DNA of 45,898 nucleotides. Origin: UBA7236 sp031372705 (GTDB taxonomy: Bacteria > Bacteroidota > Bacteroidia > Chitinophagales > BACL12). Of this stretch, positions 15,646 to 23,022 are shown piece by piece (positions within the stretch are counted from its first letter, which is position 1; each line of letters opens with the position of its first letter). The translations under genes and the position numbers were made by a program. The notes below the pieces were generated by a model. It did no database searches, was not told where the DNA came from, and worked only from the letters and a program-made list of their open reading frames with translations. The stretch spans positions 1-45,898 of the forward strand of contig JANMLV010000092.1 of assembly GCA_031372705.1 (NCBI GenBank). The letters are read 5' to 3'.

Positions 15646-17091
15646 ATGAATACTCAGCCTGAATTAAAACGCGCGTTAGGATTAACCACTGCAATTTTGT
15701 TGGTTATTAGCTCAATGATTGGCAGCGGAGTCTTTAAAAAGATTGCGCCAATGAGCGAAACACTCATGGACAGTAAATTAATACTATTGGCATGGTTGCT
15801 TGCCGGTGTTGTCTCTATGTTTGGTGTTTTCACCTATTCGGGGCTTGCTTCACTTACTGAAGAAGGAGGGGGACAGTTCGAATATTTCAGGATAATTTAT
15901 GGTAAGTTTTTTGGCTTTCTATTTGGGTGGACATGCTTCACTGTAATCCAATCAGCTTCTATTGCTTCCATTGCATATGTTTTTTCTGAATCCGTAAATA
16001 ATTTGGCACATTTTAAACAACCATTTGATAAATGGGCAGATATTAATATTAACAATTTTATTTTTCCGTTTGCAAACTCCGGGGTTAAAATTTTTACAAT
16101 TTGCACAATCATCGCATTAACAATTATTAATTATTTCGGTGTAAAAAAAGGGGGATTATTAAACGATATTTTTTCATGGGCTAAAATTGGTGGTATTGTA
16201 TTTTTAATTATTACCGGATTTTTATTGTATGGTAATTCTGATCAGGTGGCGGCACAGAATAGCCAGTTAATTAAACCTCAAGATTTCAACTTAATATCGG
16301 CAATGTTTGCAGCAATGCTCGCCGCTTTCTGGGCTTATGATGGTTGGGTTAATTTGGCATACATGGGAGGGGAAATAAAAAATCCTAAAAAAAATATACC
16401 CATTGCAATTATTGGCGGAACAGCTGTAGTAATGATAGTGTATGTTTTAGTGAATATCGTTTATCTGCGCGTTTTACCCGTTCAAACATTTGTGGATATT
16501 AATAATGGCGATAACAAAATTGCAGCCGCAGAAGTTGCACAATCTATTTTGCCCGGAATAGGTTTCACATTAGTTTCTGTATTAATTATGGTTAGCGCAT
16601 TTGGTGCAACAAATGCATCATTAATGTCATCGCCACGTATTTATCATCAAATGGCCAAGCAGAAATTATTTTTTAAAAGCTTTGGAAAAACACATCCCAA
16701 ACACCATACACCGCATGTTTCGTTATTTTTTCAAATGATTTGGAGTAGCATACTTGTAATTTCCGGAACATTTGATCAACTTACAGATATGCTCATTTTT
16801 GCATCATTTATCGCATACGGAAGTGGGGCAGCAGGCTTATTGTATATGAAAATAAAGGGTAAGAAAATACAAGGTAGTAATGATGGAATAAGTGCTGAAC
16901 CAAAAAGATTTAAAATAACTGCAAAGGTTATTGGTTATCCTGTTATTCCAATTGTATTCTTATTGTTTTCAATCGGATTAGTAATTAATACCCTTATTAC
17001 AATGCCAAATGAAAGCTTGACGGGACTTAGTTTTATTGCTTTGGGTATACCGGTGTATTTTATTGTAAAGCGCCAGTATAAAAATGAATAA
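15646..17091 (+). CDS. APC-superfamily amino-acid permease
   Basis: 481-residue transporter with about 12 membrane helices. The helix 1 signature is ISSMIGSGVFKKIAPMSE, the unwound GSGVF substrate site. SLTEEGGGQFEYFRIIYG follows helix 2, where relatives have the PxAGG-x-Y motif. FWAYDGWVNLAYMGGEIKNP matches the helix 6 substrate/regulatory segment with its Tyr-Asp-Gly-Trp. FGATNASLMSSPRIYHQMA is the typical cytoplasmic helix after helix 8. Probably an amino-acid importer or exchanger; the substrate is unknown. It is divergent from icd with 180 bases between them. A hairpin terminator follows. Confidence 0.9.
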   Translation: MNTQPELKRALGLTTAILLVISSMIGSGVFKKIAPMSETLMDSKLILLAWLLAGVVSMFGVFTYSGLASLTEEGGGQFEYFRIIYGKFFGFLFGWTCFTVIQSASIASIAYVFSESVNNLAHFKQPFDKWADININNFIFPFANSGVKIFTICTIIALTIINYFGVKKGGLLNDIFSWAKIGGIVFLIITGFLLYGNSDQVAAQNSQLIKPQDFNLISAMFAAMLAAFWAYDGWVNLAYMGGEIKNPKKNIPIAIIGGTAVVMIVYVLVNIVYLRVLPVQTFVDINNGDNKIAAAEVAQSILPGIGFTLVSVLIMVSAFGATNASLMSSPRIYHQMAKQKLFFKSFGKTHPKHHTPHVSLFFQMIWSSILVISGTFDQLTDMLIFASFIAYGSGAAGLLYMKIKGKKIQGSNDGISAEPKRFKITAKVIGYPVIPIVFLLFSIGLVINTLITMPNESLTGLSFIALGIPVYFIVKRQYKNE

Positions 17092-17114
17092 TTAAAAGTT
17101 TTCGCAACTTAATA

Positions 17115-17155
17115 TAAAAAAAGAAAGGGATACCAAGCGGAATCCCTTTTCTTTT
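17115..17155. terminator. Bidirectional terminator between convergent genes
   Basis: Stem AAAAGAAAGGGAT against ATCCCTTTTCTTTT with one bulged base and loop ACCAAGCGGA, flanked by A-rich and T-rich tracts. It separates the permease from the lipoprotein gene on the other strand. Confidence 0.82.
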
Positions 17156-17188
17156 GTTAATACTTCTCTTAACAGCCATTTTGAAGTA

Positions 17189-18085
17189 TTAATCTGTCAG
17201 CACAACCAAAAATTTTGAAGTTTTCCAGAATTCATCCGGATTTTCTATTACTAATTCTTCAACAGTTTTATCTCCTTCAACCAAAGTATATGAATCGGTT
17301 GAATGTTTTGTAATTACGGTAGCACTTTTTGAATTGATAGATAGTTCTTTGAATTTTCTGATATCAATTTTAGTGAAAGCACTTGCATCAAAATTGCTTA
17401 CCAATTCTTTGTTGGCACCGATGCCTATAAATCCACCTTCTTTGTCAACAACACCTAATTCTTTTAATTCTTTAAATGTTCCTGCAATGTAATAGGCAGT
17501 ATTTAAATCGTCGGTTTGTTTAGCAATTACACCGGCTTGCTGAGTGTTTTGCTCTTCAAGTTCTTGTTTAGCAACAGTAACTGTGCTCAACTCAGTGTTT
17601 AACGAAGCGATTTGATAGTTAGCTTTTTCAAGTTCAGATTTAAGAGCTAATAAATCGTTTTCTTTTTGAACTAATTGCTCGTTTAACATAGCAATTTGTT
17701 GATCAAGTTCCTTAACTTTTAAATTTGTGCCTTTGTATTTTTTATCTAATTCATTAACAAGTTTTTTGTTCTTCTGAATTAAATCATTCAATGATGCGAT
17801 GTTGGCAACGATATCGTCTTTTTGTTGCTGTTTTGAACGGCCTTCCATGTTTAAGTTGGCATCAATTAAACCTTCCGTTTTTTTAATTTCCATCAAGTTT
17901 GAATCAATTTCATTCATCATGCCCATGTATTCGCCAATTTCATTTACAGCAGCATCCCATCCCTGTTTGTACTCAGTGCTCTTGCCCTGTAAATCTGCAT
18001 TCTGTGATTCAAGCTCGTCAATTTTATCCTGGTTGCAAGCAAACAGTAGTGGTGTAAAGCTGAATAATAAAAGATACTTTTTCAT
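17189..18085 (-). CDS. Coiled-coil lipoprotein
   Basis: 298-residue exported protein. The signal peptide ends in a lipobox (TPLLFAC; Cys17), so it should be lipid-anchored. Residues 20-205 are a long coiled coil rich in Glu, Lys, Asn, Gln and Leu heptads, with only a short break near 50-80. The last 90 residues form a small globular domain containing FTKIDIRKFKELSINSKSA and ATVITKHSTDSYTLVEGD, a conserved C-terminal pattern I associate with a Bacteroidota family annotated as collagen-binding-like (Cbp1) adhesins; that name is from memory and not proof of binding. A shaft-and-head surface or periplasmic protein is the best description. Confidence 0.8.
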   Translation of the reverse strand: MKKYLLLFSFTPLLFACNQDKIDELESQNADLQGKSTEYKQGWDAAVNEIGEYMGMMNEIDSNLMEIKKTEGLIDANLNMEGRSKQQQKDDIVANIASLNDLIQKNKKLVNELDKKYKGTNLKVKELDQQIAMLNEQLVQKENDLLALKSELEKANYQIASLNTELSTVTVAKQELEEQNTQQAGVIAKQTDDLNTAYYIAGTFKELKELGVVDKEGGFIGIGANKELVSNFDASAFTKIDIRKFKELSINSKSATVITKHSTDSYTLVEGDKTVEELVIENPDEFWKTSKFLVVLTD

Positions 18086-18264
18086 AATTTTCTTATTTAG
18101 ATTTTTATATAGTGAAAATACTCTGCCAAAATTGATTTACTAATCGAAACCCCTTGTTTCAAAGGTTTTAATCAATTAACCCTTAAAAGTAATTACTTAT
18201 TATTTGAGGAATTAGTCCTCAACATGTGGAAAATATATAGCTGTGTTTTATATTTCCTACACTG

Positions 18265-18272
18265 TATCTTTG
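18265..18272 (+). promoter_or_regulatory. ruvB -7 box (TATCTTTG)
   Basis: Exact TAnnTTTG ending seven bases before the GTG start of ruvB. The expected transcription start is only a few bases before or at that GTG. Confidence 0.65.
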
Positions 18273-18279
18273 ATGCCAA

Positions 18280-19308
18280 GTGAAGAATCCTAACTTAGAA
18301 CCTACCGACGATTTTATGTCAAGCTCCGAAAAAGAGTTTGAAAAGGCAATGCGACCGCAAGGCTTTTTCGAATTTCAAGGGCAAGAAAGAATCGTCGATA
18401 ACCTTAAAGTATTTATTTCTGCTGCCAAACAAAGGGGCGAAGCACTTGACCATGTTTTATTGCACGGACCACCGGGACTAGGTAAAACAACACTTTCATA
18501 TATCGTAGCTAATGAGCTTGGGGTAAATATGAAAATTACTTCAGGTCCGGTTTTAGAAAAACCCGGCGATTTAGCAGGCTTACTCACTAGTTTAGAAGAA
18601 AGGGATGTTTTGTTTATTGACGAAATTCACCGATTAAGCACTGTGGTAGAGGAATATCTTTATCAGGCAATGGAGGATTTTAAGATAGATATCATGATTG
18701 AAACGGGGCCAAATGCGCGGTCAATTCAAATTAATCTCAATCCTTTCACGCTTGTTGGCGCAACTACAAGGTCCGGAATGCTCAGCGCGCCATTGCGCTC
18801 TCGATTTGGCATCACAGCGCGCATTGAATATTATACAGCAGATAAACTGCAGCAAATTATTGAGCGTTCTGCGGCTATTCTGCAAATTGCTATAACCCCG
18901 GAAGGCTCACATGAACTGGCTAGAAGAAGTAGAGGAACGCCTCGTATTGCAAATAACTTACTTCGACGCATTCGCGATTTTGCACAAGTTAAAGGCAAGG
19001 GAATAATTGATATTGAAATCGCTAGGTTCGGGTTAAATGCGCTACATGTTGATGAACATGGTCTTGATGAAATGGATAACCGAATTCTTAACGACATCAT
19101 CGAAAAGTTCGCCGGCGGTCCGGTTGGACTCACCACAATAGCCACGGCAGTAGGAGAGGAGTCGGGTACAATTGAAGAAGTTTACGAGCCTTTCCTTATT
19201 CAAGAGGGTTATTTGAAACGCACACCCAGAGGACGTGAAGCAACCGAAAAAGCCTATAAACACTTAGGAAAAATACCACCAAGTGCAAATTATAAACTGT
19301 TTGATTAA
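18280..19308 (+). CDS. ruvB: Holliday junction branch-migration helicase RuvB (GTG start)
   Basis: 342-residue AAA+ motor that, with RuvA, drives branch migration of Holliday junctions in recombinational repair. Walker A is GPPGLGKTT (63-71), Walker B is FIDEIHRL (112-119), sensor 1 is in LVGATTRSGML (158-168), and PLRSRFG (171-177) holds the arginine finger region. The C-terminal winged helix contains GGPVGLTTIATAVGEE. Length is normal. The N-terminus LEPTDDFMSSSEKEFEKAMRP aligns with other Bacteroidota RuvB proteins over its whole length, which favours the GTG at 18280 over the in-frame ATG at 18316. The gene is alone, with its own promoter immediately upstream and no RuvA or RuvC nearby. 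Confidence 0.96.
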   Translation: MKNPNLEPTDDFMSSSEKEFEKAMRPQGFFEFQGQERIVDNLKVFISAAKQRGEALDHVLLHGPPGLGKTTLSYIVANELGVNMKITSGPVLEKPGDLAGLLTSLEERDVLFIDEIHRLSTVVEEYLYQAMEDFKIDIMIETGPNARSIQINLNPFTLVGATTRSGMLSAPLRSRFGITARIEYYTADKLQQIIERSAAILQIAITPEGSHELARRSRGTPRIANNLLRRIRDFAQVKGKGIIDIEIARFGLNALHVDEHGLDEMDNRILNDIIEKFAGGPVGLTTIATAVGEESGTIEEVYEPFLIQEGYLKRTPRGREATEKAYKHLGKIPPSANYKLFD

Positions 19309-19375
19309 AGGTTAAAACATCCTTTTTCACTTATTTTTCGTCAATAATGAACATCAACATCGATTTTTTATTTAA

Positions 19376-19383
19376 TATCTTTG
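19376..19383 (+). promoter_or_regulatory. -7 box (TATCTTTG) for 19411-20739
   Basis: Exact TAnnTTTG, 27 bases upstream of the ATG at 19411, preceded by a T-rich stretch at roughly the -33 position. Confidence 0.65.
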
Positions 19384-19410
19384 CAGTTGCCTCAAAATAA
19401 AAATTAAAAC

Positions 19411-20739
19411 ATGAAACAAACTTTTTTTAACAAGTTCTTAGTTCTCGGCTTGTTGGCTTTAATGCCGGTATTGGCTAAATCGCAGGCCAATTGTGCAGCC
19501 CCAAATACAGGACTAACACCATTTTTAGACCTTCAAACAGGATATTACATGGACTATCAAGCCGGATTGTATCCTGGGGGAACTAATATTCTTACAGGTC
19601 CTCACCTTAAAAGCGGTAAAACAATCGCAAAAGGTATTAAGCCTTTAGATGGTGATGGAAATGTGAATTTTGGCGACGGCGTTGTGTTAGTTGCAGGATT
19701 TGGACCATCAGTACCCGGACATATTTATGGAAAAGTTGTGGAACACATTCGCACACCATCGGTAAATTATGATTTGAACCCTTGTATGGATGCAATTAAT
19801 TTATGCGTAGGAGGTAAAGATATCGGATATGCAACCGATGATTCTACTACAGAGGATTATTGGGAATTGCTTGTTCAAAAAGTATACGATGTTGGCTATA
19901 CACCGGAGCAGGTTCAAATAGGTTGGATGTATTTCAATTCTAAAGGTTTAACAGTTCCGCCGGTTTTCCCTGACAAATCGCTGGAAACAATGGAATTGGA
20001 TATTCAGTTTATTAACCGAGCAAAAGAATTTTTCCCTAACCTTAAAATAGTGTATTGGAGCTCCCGCCATTTTGGAGGTTATGCTGATACGGATATTGTT
20101 GAATATTATTCTTTAGCAGAACCTACATCCTATCAAAATAGCTGGACCGTAAAATGGTTAATCGAAGCGCAAATTAATAATACAGAACCACGTTTGCAAT
20201 ACAAAGGCGCAAATCCTAAATCGCCATACATTCTTTGGGGTCCAAATTTTTGGTGCGATGGCGATATTCGCAGAATGTACGACGATAAAAAATACGTTTG
20301 TAATTTATCTTTTGATGCAGATGACGGTTATCACTTAAGTGACCAACAAGATTCAAAAGATGCACTGGATATATTAGATGCTCTCTATTATGGTGAAGTT
20401 GGAAAACAATTCGCAAAAAATAGTGTAACATGGGAATCATGTATTCCCTGGCTCGATACTTTAGCTGGAGGATTACGTCAGCAAGATGAAATTTTTGGTG
20501 AGATGAAAATTTCTCCTAACCCGGGTCATGATGAGTTTTATATTAGTCTGCCAAATGAGCAATATCCTGCAAACATTACAATATATAACGAATTAGGAAT
20601 TGTGGTGGATGCATTTATGCATGAAGAAAATTTCTCAACAGAAGTATTAATTGATATGGCAGGAAAACCAACAGGTATGTATTTTGCAAAGGTTATGATG
20701 AATAATAAAATCACAACGCTTCGATTTATACGACAGTAA
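19411..20739 (+). CDS. T9SS type A cargo protein of unknown function
   Basis: 442-residue secreted protein. The signal peptide runs to about AKSQA. The main domain (25-355) has an alpha/beta look: DGVVLVAGFGPSVPGHIYG (residues about 89-107), IQFINRAKEFFPNLKIVYWS (a helix then a strand), and SRHFGGYAD. YILWGPNFWCDGDIRRMYDD and NSVTWESCIPW follow. The pattern of strands with a late conserved Trp-rich region recalls SGNH or TIM-barrel hydrolases, but I cannot assign a family or catalytic residues. The C-terminal 75 residues are a clear T9SS type A sorting domain (ISPNPGHDEFYISLPN through TGMYFAKV), predicting secretion and surface attachment. It is monocistronic: own promoter and a strong terminator. 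Confidence 0.82.
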   Translation: MKQTFFNKFLVLGLLALMPVLAKSQANCAAPNTGLTPFLDLQTGYYMDYQAGLYPGGTNILTGPHLKSGKTIAKGIKPLDGDGNVNFGDGVVLVAGFGPSVPGHIYGKVVEHIRTPSVNYDLNPCMDAINLCVGGKDIGYATDDSTTEDYWELLVQKVYDVGYTPEQVQIGWMYFNSKGLTVPPVFPDKSLETMELDIQFINRAKEFFPNLKIVYWSSRHFGGYADTDIVEYYSLAEPTSYQNSWTVKWLIEAQINNTEPRLQYKGANPKSPYILWGPNFWCDGDIRRMYDDKKYVCNLSFDADDGYHLSDQQDSKDALDILDALYYGEVGKQFAKNSVTWESCIPWLDTLAGGLRQQDEIFGEMKISPNPGHDEFYISLPNEQYPANITIYNELGIVVDAFMHEENFSTEVLIDMAGKPTGMYFAKVMMNNKITTLRFIRQ

Positions 20740-20767
20740 ATAAAATTAAAAATTATATAATCTATTT

Positions 20768-20799
20768 AACGCTGATGATTTTTTCATCAGCGTTTTTTT
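20768..20799 (+). terminator. Terminator after 19411-20739
   Basis: Perfect stem AACGCTGATGA against TCATCAGCGTT with a T-only loop, then a seven-T run. It lies 29 bases after the stop codon. Confidence 0.92.
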
Positions 20800-20827
20800 A
20801 TGCTGTTAAATACAATTGTTTCACGTT

Positions 20828-21028
20828 CCCTTTGTGAAACTTTGGGCACCTTCGAGCCTTCGTGGCAACCCTCATACGGCAATTAATTATTTTGCCACGA
20901 AGGCTCGAAGAACCGCGAAGTTACACGAAGTAGAATGTGCTATTTAATTCTGCCACAAATTACATTAGTTTATTTATTCCACTTTTCCTTCGTGAACCTT
21001 AGAGCCCCTTCGAGCCATTGTGGCAACC
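20828..21028. repeat. Cluster of three ACGAAG-type interspersed repeats
   Basis: Three imperfect copies of a repeat of about 40 bases: 20828-20869 and 20987-21028 in one orientation, and 20892-20934 inverted. The first and the inverted copy share a perfect 19-base match (20850-20868 against 20892-20910, TTGCCACGAAGGCTCGAAG). Each copy is built from short units like CACGAAG and CTCGAAG. Such elements are common between genes in Bacteroidota genomes as I recall; no transposase accompanies them. The two outer inverted copies could fold into a long hairpin. The whole gap 20800-21118 holds nothing else I can recognise. Confidence 0.8.
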
Positions 21029-21118
21029 TTTTTATTTTAATACTTTTAAAAGTGAAAGGTAGATTGTTAAATCCCTTTCTGACCTCCTACCCATTTGTAT
21101 TAAAATTAAAAATTGTGC

Positions 21119-21733
21119 TTAAAAATAATACACACCTCGCAACGAAATCAATCGATTTACTTTCCCTAAAACTGCTGGATTACCGGATGGTCCAATTGTA
21201 GTAATAGAACCTTGATAGCGCGCATTAACACCCCAGTGTTTTTTCTCTCCAATTAAAAAAGTTCCACCTACTATATAACTCAACTCATCATTATAATAGG
21301 TATTAGAAATCGTTACACCATTTAATTTTTCTTCTACATTTATCAATCTTCCATAAGCTAATCCGGCCTGAAAAATTACTCGATTCTTATCGTTATAATT
21401 AGCTAAAATCGGAACCTCAGCATAGTCTAATGCAACAGAATAGGTGTCAAAAGTGATGGTGCTAGGTTTTGTACGCGCACCTTTTTGTGAATACAATAAT
21501 TCTAAACTGGCACTCCAATTTTTAGAGAAGTTCACATGAACAATCGGACCTACATTCATGCCCAATTTATTAAAGCCTGCCAAATCATCCCCATCCACTT
21601 GCGAAAAATTAAACCCCGCCGAGAAACCTGCATCAAAAAGATGAAACTCATTATCGTTGGGGTCACCGGCGTTTATTTGGGCAAATAATCCTGAACAACT
21701 CAAAAAAACCACTAAAGAAATAATTATCCTCAT
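21119..21733 (-). CDS. Outer-membrane beta-barrel protein (porin-like)
   Basis: 204-residue exported protein of the small PorT/OMP_b-brl-like type. A signal peptide (residues 1-18, ending GLFAQ) is followed by a Gly- and Asp-rich turn and alternating beta-strands: FDAGFSAGFNFSQVDGDDLA, VGPIVHVNFSKNWSASLELL, EVPILANYNDKNRVIFQAGL and so on to the terminal strand SLRGVYYF, which ends in Phe as needed for barrel insertion. About eight strands are expected. Function is unknown: family members are seen as small barrels or as secretion accessory proteins. The start region faces the 21815 gene on the other strand. Confidence 0.83.
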   Translation of the reverse strand: MRIIISLVVFLSCSGLFAQINAGDPNDNEFHLFDAGFSAGFNFSQVDGDDLAGFNKLGMNVGPIVHVNFSKNWSASLELLYSQKGARTKPSTITFDTYSVALDYAEVPILANYNDKNRVIFQAGLAYGRLINVEEKLNGVTISNTYYNDELSYIVGGTFLIGEKKHWGVNARYQGSITTIGPSGNPAVLGKVNRLISLRGVYYF

Positions 21734-21775
21734 TTTATGTGCATTACTTGTTTTTTAATACCAGACTGCCAAGCC

Positions 21776-21783
21776 TAACTTTG
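21776..21783 (+). promoter_or_regulatory. -7 box (TAACTTTG) for the 21815-22845 unit
   Basis: Exact TAnnTTTG, 31 bases upstream of the ATG at 21815. It serves the two overlapping genes that follow. Confidence 0.65.
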
Positions 21784-21814
21784 GCGTTACTAAGTGCAAA
21801 TAACGTAAATATTC

Positions 21815-22087
21815 ATGTTTAAATATACAACCACTACTTTAAAAAAGCTTGAAGACCTCCTAAAGGAGTCAGGATACATTGTGCGCTACGAGCGTGGAAA
21901 CTTTGTTGCCGGCTATTGTATTTTGGAAAGTAAAAAGGTAATTGTTATCAATCGTTACTACGAAACTGAAGCAAGAATTAATAACCTTATCGAAATAATG
22001 GGCAAAATTGGCGTAAACGAAGCTGAGCTCAGTGAAGCATCCCGCGATTTTTATAATGAAGCCCAATTGCAAAGTGTAAAAGTGTGA
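21815..22087 (+). CDS. Small protein of unknown function, coupled to a metallo-hydrolase
   Basis: 90-residue soluble protein, not recognised. It opens with a helix (LKKLEDLLKESGY), then strands IVRYERGNFVAGYCILESKKVIVINR, then two helices, an alpha-beta-beta-alpha layout. No signal peptide or metal motif is visible; one Cys is present. Its stop codon overlaps the GTG start of the metallo-beta-lactamase-fold gene (GTGA), so the two are probably translated together and may share a task. The promoter box upstream is exact. The protein looks compact and well conserved in composition, so it is likely a real gene. Confidence 0.78.
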   Translation: MFKYTTTTLKKLEDLLKESGYIVRYERGNFVAGYCILESKKVIVINRYYETEARINNLIEIMGKIGVNEAELSEASRDFYNEAQLQSVKV

Positions 22088-22845
22088 TCGTTAAAATACT
22101 AGGTTCAGGCACTTCCGGCGGCGTTCCAATGATTGGATGCAAATGTGAAGTATGCACTAGTGTTGATACGCGCGACAAGCGGCTCCGTTCTTCCATACTC
22201 ATTCAATCACCGGAACATAATTTTGCTATCGATGCTGGTCCGGATTTCAGACAGCAAATGCTCCGCGAACAAATAGACCATCTCGAAGCTATTATTTTTA
22301 CACACCAACATCGCGACCATACAGCCGGTCTTGACGATATTAGGGCATTTAATTTCTTTCAGCAAAAACCAATGGACCTCTATTTGACAGCCCAAGTCGA
22401 AAAGTCTATAAGGAAAGAATATCACTACGTTTTTGATGGCGCATGGTACCCCGGTTTACCAGAAATGCGTTTCATGAATATCCAAAATATGCCATTTTAT
22501 ATTCAGGATGTTAAATTCACACCAATTGAGGTAATGCATCATCAACTGCCGGTTTTTGGCTATCGAGTTAGAAACTTTTCCTATATAACCGATGCAAATT
22601 ATATAAATGACGTTGAAAAGGAAAAAATGAAAGGGACTAAAGTGCTCATTATCAATGCATTAAGACAAACTAAACATTTGTCGCATTTTAATCTTGAAGA
22701 AGCATTGGCAATTATAGCCGAAGTTAAACCGGAAATGGCTTACCTCACCCACATGTCACATCAAATGGGTAAACACGCCGATATTGAAGCCTCATTACCC
22801 CCAAATGTAAAATTGGCGTTTGATGGTTTAACTTTTGAAATTTGA
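22084..22845 (+). CDS. Metallo-beta-lactamase-fold hydrolase, PhnP-like
   Basis: 253-residue MBL-fold enzyme. The start is GSGTSGGVPMIGCKCEVC (7-24), where PhnP-type phosphodiesterases carry Cys residues for a structural zinc. The catalytic metal motif is His74-x-His76-x-Asp78-His79 in THQHRDHTAGLDDIRAF. Later ligands are seen in VMHHQLPVFGYR, in the Asp of SYITDANY, and in the C-terminal LTHMSHQMGKHAD. PhnP-like proteins hydrolyse cyclic phosphodiesters or phosphodiester linkages; the exact substrate here is unknown, and no phn genes are nearby. The start is GTG, overlapping the stop of the preceding gene by four bases. Confidence 0.88.
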   Translation: MIVKILGSGTSGGVPMIGCKCEVCTSVDTRDKRLRSSILIQSPEHNFAIDAGPDFRQQMLREQIDHLEAIIFTHQHRDHTAGLDDIRAFNFFQQKPMDLYLTAQVEKSIRKEYHYVFDGAWYPGLPEMRFMNIQNMPFYIQDVKFTPIEVMHHQLPVFGYRVRNFSYITDANYINDVEKEKMKGTKVLIINALRQTKHLSHFNLEEALAIIAEVKPEMAYLTHMSHQMGKHADIEASLPPNVKLAFDGLTFEI

Positions 22846-22931
22846 TAGTGTCCCAAGTTCCTAATATGCAGCGGTTTTCACTGCTGTCACAGAATAGTTA
22901 AATATGACTTGTGGATGACCAACTAAACTTT

Positions 22932-22939
22932 TATCTTTG
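22932..22939 (+). promoter_or_regulatory. Promoter (-7 box TATCTTTG) for the metalloprotease gene
   Basis: Exact TAnnTTTG with a TTG at 22909-22911, 20 bases upstream. The ATG lies 83 bases downstream, leaving a long leader for this window. Confidence 0.7.
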
Positions 22940-23022
22940 ACTACTGTTTATAGGACAATTATCAGCAAATCATTGATTTCAGGCATATAAAAATTATTCA
23001 TTAAACCAATCCGTAATTAATT

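Noticed and set aside
20935..21201. 88-codon plus-strand ORF
   Set aside because: It lies in the repeat cluster and overlaps the 3' end of the barrel gene; no promoter and repeat-derived residues.
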